Source of the DNA: an uncultured Ruminococcus sp.
Lineage (GTDB): Bacteria; Bacillota; Clostridia; Lachnospirales; Lachnospiraceae
Assembly: GCA_900066355.1 (NCBI GenBank)
Contig: FMEL01000009.1
Coordinates: forward strand, 62,001-126,000
Reading direction: 5' to 3'
Length of the DNA stretch: 64,000 bases
Shown here: positions 7,355 through 16,389 of the stretch, piece after piece
Position numbering within the stretch: the stretch's first letter is position 1
Layout: the number at the start of each line of letters is the position of its first letter
The notes under the pieces: model-generated
What the model was told of the DNA's origin: nothing
Seen by the model: the letters and a program-made list of their open reading frames with translations, nothing else
Database searches by the model: none
Translations under genes and position numbers: made by a program

Positions 7355-8302
7355 TCAAACGTCTCCTGTTCTTCTCAGATTTGATTCAAAAAGTCTGTTA
7401 TATCCAAGCCATTCCTTCTTGCCCTTGTCTGCTGCAAAAATCTCTGTCAGCGTCTCCATCCGGGCATCTGTATTATCCGCAAGGTTCAGCGCAACTGCTT
7501 CTGCAAGTGCAGGTTTTTTCGGTGAACCATACTCCAGTTCTCCATGATGCGCCAGAATGCAATGCACAAGCTGATTTTCCAGTGTTTCAGGGAAATTCGG
7601 AATTTCTTTTGCCAGATCATGGATCATCTGTGCACCGATGATAATATGTCCAAGAAGCTGGCCTTCATCTGTATAGTCATTTAAAGGAAAAGAAGAAAGT
7701 TCTTTTGTCTTGCCGACATCATGAAGAAGTGCAGCAGTGATCAGCAGATCTCTTTTGAGCAGTGGATAAGCATTTGCCATGTAATCACAAAGCTTCGTAA
7801 CACTTAAAGTATGCTCCATCAATCCACCGATAAATCCATGATGAACCGTCTTTGCAGCAGAATGTTCCTGAAAAGATTTCAGAAATTCTTTATCTTCCAC
7901 AAAGAGTTTATTCAAAAGTGCGGACAGGTATTCATTTTTTACTGTTTTGATCATGTTTAAAATCTGTCCGTACATGTCATCTGTACTGTTTTCGCTGACC
8001 GGAAGATAATCAGCCGGATTATACTCTCCTTCGGAAGCCTTGCGGACTCTTTTGATATTCAACTGCATTGCTCCTGCAAAAGTCGTAACATCTCCAACTA
8101 CATCAATATAATCCAGTGTGTCAAAATCATCAATTCCGAGAGAATTCGGATCCCAGATTTTACCATCCAGTACACCTGTCTTGTCCTGCAGGATCACATT
8201 ATCGTATGGCTTGCCGTTTTTTGTCATTGCTGACTGCTTCTGCTTGCAGAGGTAGATTCCGCTGACACGGTCTCCCTCATGTAATTCATTGATAAAACGC
8301 AT
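7355..8302 (-). CDS. yhaM: 3'-5' exoribonuclease, YhaM family (OB fold plus HD domain)
   Basis: The 315-residue protein has an N-terminal OB-fold nucleic acid-binding domain (about 10-85) and an HD phosphohydrolase-type domain. The HD region contains HTLSVTKLCDYM, ITAALLHDVGKTKEL (metal-binding HD), GHIIIGAQMIHDLA and ILAHHGELEYGSP. Length and order match Bacillus subtilis YhaM, a Mn-dependent 3'-5' exonuclease acting on RNA and DNA. Its stop overlaps the possible TTG start of rlmD, and it lies 14 nt after the HtrA-like gene, so the three form an operon with RNA-metabolism enzymes downstream of an envelope protein. Confidence 0.88.
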   Translation of the reverse strand: MRFINELHEGDRVSGIYLCKQKQSAMTKNGKPYDNVILQDKTGVLDGKIWDPNSLGIDDFDTLDYIDVVGDVTTFAGAMQLNIKRVRKASEGEYNPADYLPVSENSTDDMYGQILNMIKTVKNEYLSALLNKLFVEDKEFLKSFQEHSAAKTVHHGFIGGLMEHTLSVTKLCDYMANAYPLLKRDLLITAALLHDVGKTKELSSFPLNDYTDEGQLLGHIIIGAQMIHDLAKEIPNFPETLENQLVHCILAHHGELEYGSPKKPALAEAVALNLADNTDARMETLTEIFAADKGKKEWLGYNRLFESNLRRTGDV

Positions 8303-8316
8303 ATATTTTTGCCTTT

Positions 8317-9648
8317 CTATTTTTCCTTTATTATTACATTCAATTCTACGTTCACATATGTACCATAAGAATTTCTACGATAGATCTCAAGTTTGACTTT
8401 TGAGCCTCTGTTCAGACTCTGAAGCATCGAAGAATAGTCGTCCATAGACCGGATTTCCTGTCCGTCAAGTGTATGTACAATATCTCCGCTTTGAACACCG
8501 GCTGTCATTGCCGGAGAATCAGCTTCAACTGAATCCACATAGATGCCCTCCGGAAGTCCCAGATTTTCTACCTGATATTCTGAAATCGTTGCTCCGTGGA
8601 TTCCGATATAACAGATATCGTCTCCATTCGCCATGCCTTCCAGAAGCGAACGAAGCTGCGTCGCCTCGACTGCACGAATCGCACTGTTGTTCTCATCTTC
8701 CTGTCCGCCGCAAATGATCCCGACTACCTCTCCTGACATATTTAGAAGAAGTCCGCCTCCGTCTTCACTTCCTACCATATTTGTCGTCAGCATTCCATAT
8801 TCTTCATCTGCCACTTTCATAGTGCCCGTAACAGAAGTAATCATCCCACTGACAAGAGAATCATAATCTCCTGTCGGACTTCCCACTGCGATCACAGCAT
8901 CCATCTGTTCGATGTCATCGTCTCCAGCAAGTGCTGCCTGCGGAATATCTTTTGCCGTTGCCTCTTTTACGTCAGTAAAAGGAACCTGGAATACCAGGAA
9001 ACCGGTGCGGCTGTCACTCTTGCAAAGCGTAGCATCTGCCATATCTCCATTCGAAAATGTCACCTGAAATTTTCCGGCATCATCCACATTGTCAGAATAC
9101 GTCATGATATAAAACGCCTTATCATTTTTGAGGAAAACAAATCCCTCTTCTTCACCGTATTTCAAAAACGAATCATCCAGAAGATCCGCATCATTTCCTA
9201 ATGCCAGAATTCGCACCAGTGCCTTACGTGGTACTTCTGCAACATTTCGCACCAGCTCTGCCCATGCATCATCTGCTGCCGTGTCCTTAGCAGCTATGTC
9301 TTCTGCTGTAGATGACTGGGCTTCATTCTGATCGGATTCCTTCGTATTAGCCGTTCCTTCTCCTGTTTCTGTCTGCTCCTGTTCTTTCAGATCAACCGGT
9401 GCTTCCGTAACAGCCGGTACCAGGGTGACTTCTGTATGATGATCTGTCGAATCTTCAATCGTTTCAATCACTCCCGGCAGAAATAATGCTACAGTTCCAA
9501 TCGCACAGCCGCCAAAAATCACACCACATACAGCCGCTGTCAGAAATTTCTTTACAGGGCTTTTTTTGTCTGTCGGATGTTCCTTAATTGTCTCTTTTAT
9601 AAAAGAATAATTCTCCGAGGATGGTTTCTTATCACTCCGCTTAACCAT
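8317..9648 (-). CDS. Membrane-anchored HtrA-like PDZ protein with degenerate protease domain
   Basis: The 443-residue protein has a cytosolic N-terminus, one membrane segment (about 34-58), an acidic Ser/Thr/Glu linker (65-125), a chymotrypsin-fold domain (about 130-335) and a PDZ domain (about 346-443). It has the HtrA landmarks AVIAVGSPTG, SLVSGMITSV and LLNMSGEVVGII. The catalytic serine motif GNSGGP is replaced by SEDGGG (Ser to Gly). The expected NHV histidine region reads MTYSDNVD, and the D-L-A-V-L segment reads RTGFLVF. All three triad residues seem lost, so a binding or chaperone role is more likely than proteolysis. A direct-repeat operator lies 54-76 nt upstream. Confidence 0.85.
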   Translation of the reverse strand: MVKRSDKKPSSENYSFIKETIKEHPTDKKSPVKKFLTAAVCGVIFGGCAIGTVALFLPGVIETIEDSTDHHTEVTLVPAVTEAPVDLKEQEQTETGEGTANTKESDQNEAQSSTAEDIAAKDTAADDAWAELVRNVAEVPRKALVRILALGNDADLLDDSFLKYGEEEGFVFLKNDKAFYIMTYSDNVDDAGKFQVTFSNGDMADATLCKSDSRTGFLVFQVPFTDVKEATAKDIPQAALAGDDDIEQMDAVIAVGSPTGDYDSLVSGMITSVTGTMKVADEEYGMLTTNMVGSEDGGGLLLNMSGEVVGIICGGQEDENNSAIRAVEATQLRSLLEGMANGDDICYIGIHGATISEYQVENLGLPEGIYVDSVEADSPAMTAGVQSGDIVHTLDGQEIRSMDDYSSMLQSLNRGSKVKLEIYRRNSYGTYVNVELNVIIKEK

Positions 9649-9689
9649 AAGAATCCTCCTATAAGTTCAAACCTGATAATTCACGAGTC

Positions 9690-9724
9690 ATTTTAACAAA
9701 ATTTTATGAAATTTTTATGAACAA
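9690..9724 (-). promoter_or_regulatory. Direct-repeat operator and -10 before the HtrA-like gene
   Basis: Two TTCATAAAA half-sites with an 11-nt period lie on the minus strand at 9702-9721 within a 23-nt unit (9702-9724). They occupy the place of a -35 box; a -10-like TAAAAT lies at 9690-9695. This layout is typical of promoters activated by OmpR/PhoB-type regulators. The same 23 nt occur at 26038-26060 with one mismatch. Confidence 0.55.
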
Positions 9725-9848
9725 TTCTTTTCCATTTTTCGTCATGTTTTATCAAGTGCATTTTTCCTTGTTTTTACGGGCTTTTCGGGACTTTTCATTC
9801 GTCTTTTCGTTGAAAGAATTTATGTTTTCAAAAGAAAGCGTGATCACT

Positions 9849-9876
9849 TGCATAACCAGGCTGTTTTTCTTACTTT
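9849..9876 (+). promoter_or_regulatory. Weak promoter candidate for the kinase/regulator pair
   Basis: TTGCAT at 9849-9854 and TACTTT at 9871-9876 are separated by 16 nt, about 70 nt before ATG 9945. Matches to consensus are partial. Otherwise 9725-9944 shows no gene. Confidence 0.25.
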
Positions 9877-9944
9877 GTTCGTGATAAAATTACAGTAACT
9901 TCCGAAGCTTTCCCATTGTTTTCTTTTTACAGGAGGATTTTTCA

Positions 9945-11228
9945 ATGCAGAAAATACATCGATTCTTTCGCTCATTATTCAGCCCCCTCCTTGATTTCCG
10001 TGTCCGGCTGTTTAATATCCTGGCTTTAGGAGGCACTGTGATCAGCCTGATCATGACCTTTCTCAGTCTCGGAACCGGTTCCTGGGGAAATGTACTGATC
10101 AACATTGCGCTAGTCACAGTTTCCGGAGGACTTTTTCTTTATTCCTATTACAGTGGAAAATATCAGCAATGCTATCTGATCACTATTATCATGATTTTTC
10201 TGCTTGTTTTTCCAGTGATGTTTTTTACCAGCGGCGGATATCATGGCGGTATGCCGGCCTTTTTCGTGTTTGCCATTATTTTTACCGGGCTGATGCTGGA
10301 AACAAAACGGGCTCTGATCGTTTCTCTGCTGGAGATTATCCTATATATGGGACTGTGTCTGGTCGCATACCATTTTCCGCACATTGTAACTCCTTTTGCT
10401 ACGGAAGCAGACCGACTGGCAGATATTCTTCTGGCATTTGTCTCTGTAAGTACTGTCTGCGGTATTGTTCTCTATTTTCATCTGAAGGAATACAACCGGC
10501 AGCAGCTCCTTCTGGAGGAACAGAATCTGCGGCTGCGCTCCCTTGACAATGCCAAGTCTACCTTCCTGACCACTGTTGCCCACGAAATCAAAAATCCTCT
10601 GAGTTCCATCTCCCTCCACGCGCGGGACACATCCGAGCTCCTTGAGGAAGAACCTCTGGATTTCTCTCTTATGCAGGAAAATCTCCGTACCATTGAACAG
10701 TCGGTAATGCGGATTGACCGGATCGTGCTGGATTTGATGGATACCGTTTCTATTGAACAGGGACGGCTGGCCCTTTCCCTTGTATCTTCAGATCTGGGGA
10801 CACTTTTATATTCTGTGGAAAAAGATTTCCGTAGTCATCCAAGTCCCAGGAATAACCAGCTGGTCCTTATGATACAACCCGACCTCCCGGAAATCTCTGC
10901 AGACCCGGAACGGCTGATTCAGGTTCTCACCAATCTGATTTCCAATGCCGAACGTCACACCCAAAACGGAACCATCACCATTTCCCTTTCAGGCGAACCG
11001 GGCTGGCAGACCATCTGCGTCTCCGATACCGGAACCGGCATGTCAGAAGAAATGCAAAAAAACGTACTCAAGGGTTATGTTTCTGCTGATAAAGATTACT
11101 GGCGGCACGGCATAGGCCTCTATGTCTGTCATCAGATCATCACTGCCCTCGGCGGCAAAATATGGCTGAAAAGTAAAGAAGGTGAGGGGACTCAGGTGTT
11201 CTTCTCACTTCCGGAGGAGGAATCATAA
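9945..11228 (+). CDS. Membrane sensor histidine kinase
   Basis: The 427-residue kinase has an N-terminal membrane domain with about six helices (20-180), no large extracellular loop and no HAMP domain. A coiled stretch follows (EYNRQQLLLEEQNLRLRSLD). HisKA carries VAHEIKNPLSS with the phospho-acceptor His near residue 212. HATPase_c has the N box LTNLISNAERHT, G1 VSDTGTGMS and G2 GIGLYVCHQI. A sensor of this shape usually reads a signal in or at the membrane. The regulator gene follows directly, so they form a cognate pair. ATG follows AGGAGG. Confidence 0.85.
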   Translation: MQKIHRFFRSLFSPLLDFRVRLFNILALGGTVISLIMTFLSLGTGSWGNVLINIALVTVSGGLFLYSYYSGKYQQCYLITIIMIFLLVFPVMFFTSGGYHGGMPAFFVFAIIFTGLMLETKRALIVSLLEIILYMGLCLVAYHFPHIVTPFATEADRLADILLAFVSVSTVCGIVLYFHLKEYNRQQLLLEEQNLRLRSLDNAKSTFLTTVAHEIKNPLSSISLHARDTSELLEEEPLDFSLMQENLRTIEQSVMRIDRIVLDLMDTVSIEQGRLALSLVSSDLGTLLYSVEKDFRSHPSPRNNQLVLMIQPDLPEISADPERLIQVLTNLISNAERHTQNGTITISLSGEPGWQTICVSDTGTGMSEEMQKNVLKGYVSADKDYWRHGIGLYVCHQIITALGGKIWLKSKEGEGTQVFFSLPEEES

Positions 11229-11942
11229 ATGAATGAAAAGAAATCGCTTATCCTTATGGTTGAGGATGAAGAACAGGTGCTGAATACCAACTGCCGGATG
11301 CTGCGGCGTCGTGGCTACGATGTTTGCACTGCACAGACAGTCTCCGAAGCCTGTCAACAGATTGAAGAACAGCTGCCGGATCTTCTCATCCTGGATATTA
11401 TGCTTCCGGACGGAAACGGACTGGATATCTGCCGCCATTTCCGCAAAAAAACCATGAACCCGGTTCTTTTTCTCACAGGAAAAAGTGATATCCGTGATAA
11501 GGTAGAAGGGCTTCAGCAGGGAGGTGACTATTATCTCACCAAGCCTTATAATTTCGACGAATTTCTGGCCGTGATCCAGATGCTTCTGGAACGCCAGAAA
11601 CGAATGGAAGAAAAAATAAAAGAAAATTTTCAGGCTTCCCGCCAGATCACCATCGGAAGCCTGCGACTCGATCTTTCGGACGGCCATGCATATCTCAATA
11701 ATTCGGACACAGGTCTTACCCGTACCGAATTCTCCCTGCTGCGTCTTCTTGCTGAAAACCAGGAAAAGATTTTTTCTGCAAAGGAGCTCTATGAAGCAGT
11801 ATGGGGCAGCTGTGCGGGAACAGATACCAGCACGGTACGACGGCATATCTTTAACCTGCGAGGCAAGATTGGTGCCGAGGATACCGATGAATATGACATT
11901 GTCTCGGTTTATGGTAAAGGATATCTTTTTACCTGCCGGTAA
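11229..11942 (+). CDS. OmpR/PhoB-family response regulator
   Basis: The 237-residue protein has a receiver domain (1-120) with acidic pocket EDE at 13-15, phospho-acceptor Asp in LLILDIMLPDGNG (about 55), conserved Thr in VLFLTGKS and Lys in YYLTKPY. A winged-helix DNA-binding domain (140-237) includes LTRTEFSLLRLLAENQEKIF and the recognition helix around TSTVRRHIFNLRGKIG. It starts at the nucleotide after the kinase stop, so translation is coupled. The secreted protein gene downstream, after a terminator, may be a target. It differs from the second regulator at 28545, which has a canonical WalR/PhoP-like receiver. Confidence 0.88.
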   Translation: MNEKKSLILMVEDEEQVLNTNCRMLRRRGYDVCTAQTVSEACQQIEEQLPDLLILDIMLPDGNGLDICRHFRKKTMNPVLFLTGKSDIRDKVEGLQQGGDYYLTKPYNFDEFLAVIQMLLERQKRMEEKIKENFQASRQITIGSLRLDLSDGHAYLNNSDTGLTRTEFSLLRLLAENQEKIFSAKELYEAVWGSCAGTDTSTVRRHIFNLRGKIGAEDTDEYDIVSVYGKGYLFTCR

Positions 11943-11979
11943 ATGTATCTTTTTCTTCACATTTCTGGATATCCGGATC

Positions 11980-12022
11980 TGTCTGTTACAATATACTTAA
12001 CAGACAGGTTCGTTTTATTTTA
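11980..12022 (+). terminator. Intrinsic terminator after the response regulator
   Basis: CTGTCTGTT at 11980-11988 pairs with AACAGACAG at 12000-12008, followed by GTTCGTTTTATTTT. The T-tract is imperfect but placed well. Confidence 0.65.
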
Positions 12023-12085
12023 TATAACTTTATGATCCGTAGACAGTAACTGAATAACTGCTGCGTAATTTATCAGGAGGTGCCT

Positions 12086-13369
12086 ATGCATAAAAAAATC
12101 TTAGTTCTTTTAACAGGCGCGATTGCTCTTTCCATATCTGCAGTCCCTGTCCTCGCTTCTGACCCTCCAACCGATGATGGTCAGTACATCTGGCAGGATG
12201 AAAACGGAGATTACTGGTACCGCAATGGTTCTGAGGACGAATATATCGGCGAAGGTAATTATGCCCCTGATCCAGATTCCGGAGAACTGATGGAAGGCAA
12301 CGATGCCGGCTGGACCGAACAGGACGGTTATTTTGAACCTCATTATTATTATGAGGATGGCAGTGTGTGGCTGGAGGATGCTACCGGAACCACATATATT
12401 GGTTCCAGAGATAAATACTATATTGATGACTACGGCAATCTTCAGGAATACTCTGATTCAGAAGCTGATTCCTCCTCCGGGGATTCTTCAGAAGAATCAT
12501 ATTCCGGCACTTCCTCCAATCCCAGTGAAAACTCCTCCTCACAGAATTCTGATTCCTCTGAATCGGAAAAACGTGGCGAGCTTCATATGCGGGTTGGTTT
12601 CCCTGCCGATGATACTATCAGAGAATCCATGCCCGAAAAAGGAGGTTATTTCGAGCAACGTTCCGTAAATGGGGGAAAAAGTACTGCCTTTGTTTTAAAA
12701 GTGGCTAATTCTTCTCTGGAGGATTCTTCCCTGAAGGGTTTTCTGGCAGAATACTATCCGATAAAGGGTGATATCATCACCCAAAAGGATCTTGCCTTTG
12801 ATTCTTATCCTGCTACGCAATATCAATACTTAACCGCAGTCAACGAAGAAGAAAAAAATGTAAATGCGCTTGTATGCCAGACTGACGATTATACATTTGG
12901 ACTTTTTATCCTGACTCCGTCAGACACCTATGATAAGGCCGCTGAAAAGAAAGCCACAGAGCTGATCAAATCCATAGATTTTGTTTACGCAGAGTCTGTG
13001 GATATGGCCATGACGGATTACTTCCAGGTTCTTACTCCGGAACGCTGGAAATATCTCTGCCGTTATGAAACGACCGCAACCGAAAATGGTGGATATAAAC
13101 TGACTTATTACAATGAGGATGTTCCTGTGCTGACCCTGGAAGCCAGATATTACGATGGTGAAGACCAGCCTCTGGACAGTGTATGGCAGGGATATCTCGG
13201 TCGCATCGAAACAGTCGATGGCAAAAAATACGATCTTCTGTCCACTATCAGCCAGTACTCCGAGGATGCCTCGGACGAATGGAAGGAAATGTATGACACC
13301 TGTCTGGATACCATAAACGGAATCCGTATGATGGATGGCTGTTCCCTGACCGAAGGAAGCCATACCTGA
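12086..13369 (+). CDS. Secreted aromatic-rich protein, unknown function
   Basis: ATG 12086 has AGGAGG at 12075-12080; the in-frame GTG at 12080 overlaps that site and is rejected. The product of 427 residues has a signal peptide (KKILVLLTGAIALSISA... VLA cleavage near residue 24). A segment of repeated Tyr/Trp/Asp/Gly motifs follows (IWQDENGDYWYRNGSEDEYI, EDGSVWLEDATGTTYIGS; about 30-120), then a Ser-rich linker (about 125-160). The C-terminal globular domain (about 170-425) has no catalytic signature I recognise. It lies 143 nt after the kinase/regulator pair and before a strong terminator. A surface or wall-binding role is plausible from the aromatic repeats but is inferred. Confidence 0.7.
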   Translation: MHKKILVLLTGAIALSISAVPVLASDPPTDDGQYIWQDENGDYWYRNGSEDEYIGEGNYAPDPDSGELMEGNDAGWTEQDGYFEPHYYYEDGSVWLEDATGTTYIGSRDKYYIDDYGNLQEYSDSEADSSSGDSSEESYSGTSSNPSENSSSQNSDSSESEKRGELHMRVGFPADDTIRESMPEKGGYFEQRSVNGGKSTAFVLKVANSSLEDSSLKGFLAEYYPIKGDIITQKDLAFDSYPATQYQYLTAVNEEEKNVNALVCQTDDYTFGLFILTPSDTYDKAAEKKATELIKSIDFVYAESVDMAMTDYFQVLTPERWKYLCRYETTATENGGYKLTYYNEDVPVLTLEARYYDGEDQPLDSVWQGYLGRIETVDGKKYDLLSTISQYSEDASDEWKEMYDTCLDTINGIRMMDGCSLTEGSHT

Positions 13370-13410
13370 TTCCCCTGTCGGGTTCGTGCACCTCTAAAGC
13401 ACAAAAAAGA

Positions 13411-13443
13411 AAGCCCTCGGAGTTCGCACCTCCGGGGACTTTT
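13411..13443. terminator. Strong bidirectional intrinsic terminator
   Basis: CCTCGGAG (13415-13422) pairs with CTCCGGGG (13430-13437), extended by outer pairs. It is flanked by A-rich sequence on the left and TTT on the right, so it ends both the secreted-protein gene and the converging sensory operon. Confidence 0.85.
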
Positions 13444-13490
13444 GCCTGTATTTCTGTGTCTGCGGATACTGGCTGTCGCTTTTAAAAAAG

Positions 13491-16346
13491 CTATTGCCTT
13501 ATAACTTCCGCTAACATCGACAGCAGCTTATCAACCTGGATCGGCTTTGCGATATGTCCATTCATTCCGGCTGCAATAGCATCTCTTTTATCTTCTACAA
13601 ATGCATTTGCTGTCATTGCAATGATCGGTATACACGCTTTATCCCTATCTGGCAGGTTTCTGATTGCCTGTGTTGCTTTATAACCGTCCATTTTCGGCAT
13701 CTGGATATCCATGAGGATCATATCATATGTTCCAACCGGCATTTCCATTATTCTGTTTACGCACTGAATACCATCCTCCACACGCTCTGTCTTAAGGCCG
13801 GCACGCTCAAGGATTGCCTCTGCAATCTCTGCATTCAGATCATTATCCTCCGCCAAAAGGATATTCCTGCCTTCAAGGATTTCACTTCCTGTTCCAGGCT
13901 CTTCAATATGCTTTTTTACATAATAGCTTTCATCCGCTATCCTGTGCTTTAATGTAACTGTAAAGGTGCTGCCTTTTCCAAGTTCACTCTCTACATTTAT
14001 TGTTCCTCCCAACAGATCAACATATTTTTTGACGATTGACATCCCAAGTCCGGTTCCTGCGATTTTGCTCTTTGTGGTGTTCTGCTCACGTGTAAATGCT
14101 TCGAAAATCTTTGTCTGATAATCCTGACTCATACCGATTCCGGTATCACTGACTCTAATCTTCACGATCATGTATCCAGACTCATCACAAGGTAACTCGT
14201 CTACATCTACCATAACAGAACCACCGGCCGGAGTATATTTTATGGCATTGCTGAGGATATTGACTAATATTTCTTTTACCTTGGTAACATCTGTCAGTAC
14301 ATGCTCATGTTCTACGTTCATCGCGTAATGAAGCGCAATATTCTTTTTCATTGCGTTCTCATCAAACACTGCAAACAAAGACTTCCAGACATCTTCAATC
14401 CGACAGTAATTCTCATCAAGCTCCATCCTTCCGCTCTCAATCCTGGCCATATCCAGTACATTATTTATGATTGACAGAAGAAGATTTCCAGACTGCTGCA
14501 GTTTTTCCAAATGCTCTGAAACTTCAGGCATCTCTTTTCTATTCAGTTCATCCTCCATAATCTGTGCATAACCCAGAATTGCATTCATAGGAGTACGAAT
14601 GTCATGTGACATATTGTTAAGGAAACGGGTCTTTGCGAGACTGGCATCTTCTGCTTTTTTCAGAGCGATCTCCAACTTATCATTGAGCTTTTGTGTATCA
14701 TTTGCCGCAAGCTTTGCAACAGCTTCTGCTTTCCTTGCCTTCCGTAAAAGTACGAAGATAATACTAATGATGCTGAGTGAAAAAAATCCTATGGCGACAA
14801 AAAATGCAAACATATTGTCTTTTACAAAGTCCCAAAAAGTCACCTTGTCTTCTGTACTGTCATAGATAGCAAGTGCGCTTGTAAGCATGTCAGACGGCAT
14901 GGCTTTTAAGGTTTTATTCAATATCGATAAGAGGGTTCCTTCCCCACCTCTTACTGCAAAACACGCTTCCATTGTTTTGGTAAGTGGAACACTCTTGAAA
15001 TCTCGATTGTTATCATACCTCAGTGCCTGACTGGTTCCTATGAGAAAACAGTCTGCTTTTTCATTCATGACCATATCTGCGGCATCCTCAAGCGAATCAT
15101 AATCTACCAGCTTCCATTGCGGATAACCGAAAGCAATATGCTGTTTTAAGGCGTCTTTTTCCTTTGGTACAGCTACTGTATACACCCTGTTCTCATCAAA
15201 CTTTCCCTCATCCGTTACCGCCATCAGGCTGTAGGTCCAGGCTGTGTTTGTAAGTGCATACCCGTTTTTTTCTGCGAAATCAGGATTTCTTCCGGCATAA
15301 AAAACTACATCAATCTCACAATTCTGCAGAGCCTGCGTCATTTCGTCATAGCTGTCATATTCCTGCATATAAAATTTCAGTGCCCGATTCCCCAGACAGT
15401 CTTTGGCATAAGAGGTATATTCTGCCAGCATACCCGTAAGTTTTTCAGTTGCTTCATCCCTGGAAAAGATTGCAGGATCATTGTTTAAGAATCCTATCCG
15501 AATGTCACCATGTTCTTCCAGCCATGACTTTTCTTCGCCTGTAAGAATCTGACGATAATCAAGCGTAAAATACTTCTTATACAAATCTGCCTTAAAAAAA
15601 GGACTCTCCTGATCCAGCTGACGCATAGCATAATCCAGCTCCGTCTTGATATCGCTGCGCTCTTTATTTATTGCAAAATATATGCCCGATTTGCCCATCG
15701 TTGTAATGGATGATATTCCCTGTTCGGACCATATGGATTCCTCCAGAGATACAAAACAATCAATCTCCTGATTCGCTAATTTCTTTTCGACATCATCATT
15801 GTTATTCACATTTACATGCTCTGTGTGTATACCATTCTTATTTTCCCATTGTGTCAGCATAATTTCAGGCTCAGTACCCATGAGCACACCTATGCGTTTT
15901 CCATCCAGCGACTTGAAATCAGACATCCCAATATCCATATCCGCTAAATCAGCATAAAGGATATATTTTTCCTCACCCATCGCTTCATCCGAAAAAAGCA
16001 TCCTCTGTGCACGTTCATCGGTGTAAGAAATATCGCCCATGATATCAATCTCACCATTTTCAAGCTTATCAAAACAGTTGGACCAGTCACATTTCACATA
16101 CTCAAATTTCCATCCGGTATAGCCTGCCAGAGCCTGCATGAGCTCGTAGCCATAACCTCGTCTGACACCATTTTTATCAACATAATCAAAGGTATCCTCA
16201 AATGAACCGACACGGATGATCTGTGACTGCTTTTCATCGTTATCCGTCTCAGCAGCCCGGCAAGGTACTGTCAATATTATCCATATTACTAAAACCACAA
16301 ATATACCTGCACCTAGTACGGTTGATTTTTTTCTATTATTATCCAT
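13491..16346 (-). CDS. Hybrid histidine kinase with two solute-binding domains (EvgS/BvgS-like)
   Basis: The 951-residue protein has a membrane segment (10-28), two extracellular SBP_bac_3 domains (about 42-262 and 280-500), a second membrane segment (513-534) and a short coiled coil. HisKA follows with NNMSHDIRTPMNAI (His 581), then HATPase_c with ILVNILSNAIKYTP and DTGIGMS, and one receiver with YDMILMDIQMP (Asp 880). There is no HPt domain, unlike EvgS or BvgS. The binding domains are of the amino-acid type, as is the separate lipoprotein at the head of the operon. It is the last gene, 43 nt after the Cache/PAS kinase. It probably senses small polar ligands directly and must pass phosphate to an external HPt or work by dephosphorylation. 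Confidence 0.9.
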   Translation of the reverse strand: MDNNRKKSTVLGAGIFVVLVIWIILTVPCRAAETDNDEKQSQIIRVGSFEDTFDYVDKNGVRRGYGYELMQALAGYTGWKFEYVKCDWSNCFDKLENGEIDIMGDISYTDERAQRMLFSDEAMGEEKYILYADLADMDIGMSDFKSLDGKRIGVLMGTEPEIMLTQWENKNGIHTEHVNVNNNDDVEKKLANQEIDCFVSLEESIWSEQGISSITTMGKSGIYFAINKERSDIKTELDYAMRQLDQESPFFKADLYKKYFTLDYRQILTGEEKSWLEEHGDIRIGFLNNDPAIFSRDEATEKLTGMLAEYTSYAKDCLGNRALKFYMQEYDSYDEMTQALQNCEIDVVFYAGRNPDFAEKNGYALTNTAWTYSLMAVTDEGKFDENRVYTVAVPKEKDALKQHIAFGYPQWKLVDYDSLEDAADMVMNEKADCFLIGTSQALRYDNNRDFKSVPLTKTMEACFAVRGGEGTLLSILNKTLKAMPSDMLTSALAIYDSTEDKVTFWDFVKDNMFAFFVAIGFFSLSIISIIFVLLRKARKAEAVAKLAANDTQKLNDKLEIALKKAEDASLAKTRFLNNMSHDIRTPMNAILGYAQIMEDELNRKEMPEVSEHLEKLQQSGNLLLSIINNVLDMARIESGRMELDENYCRIEDVWKSLFAVFDENAMKKNIALHYAMNVEHEHVLTDVTKVKEILVNILSNAIKYTPAGGSVMVDVDELPCDESGYMIVKIRVSDTGIGMSQDYQTKIFEAFTREQNTTKSKIAGTGLGMSIVKKYVDLLGGTINVESELGKGSTFTVTLKHRIADESYYVKKHIEEPGTGSEILEGRNILLAEDNDLNAEIAEAILERAGLKTERVEDGIQCVNRIMEMPVGTYDMILMDIQMPKMDGYKATQAIRNLPDRDKACIPIIAMTANAFVEDKRDAIAAGMNGHIAKPIQVDKLLSMLAEVIRQ

Positions 16347-16389
16347 ATTTTTTGTTTCCTTTATTTGTGGGGGCTAATACTCCGGACAG

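Noticed and set aside
11223..11960. 245-codon minus-strand frame opposite the response regulator
   Set aside because: It is the antisense of a complete OmpR-family regulator and has no domain of its own.
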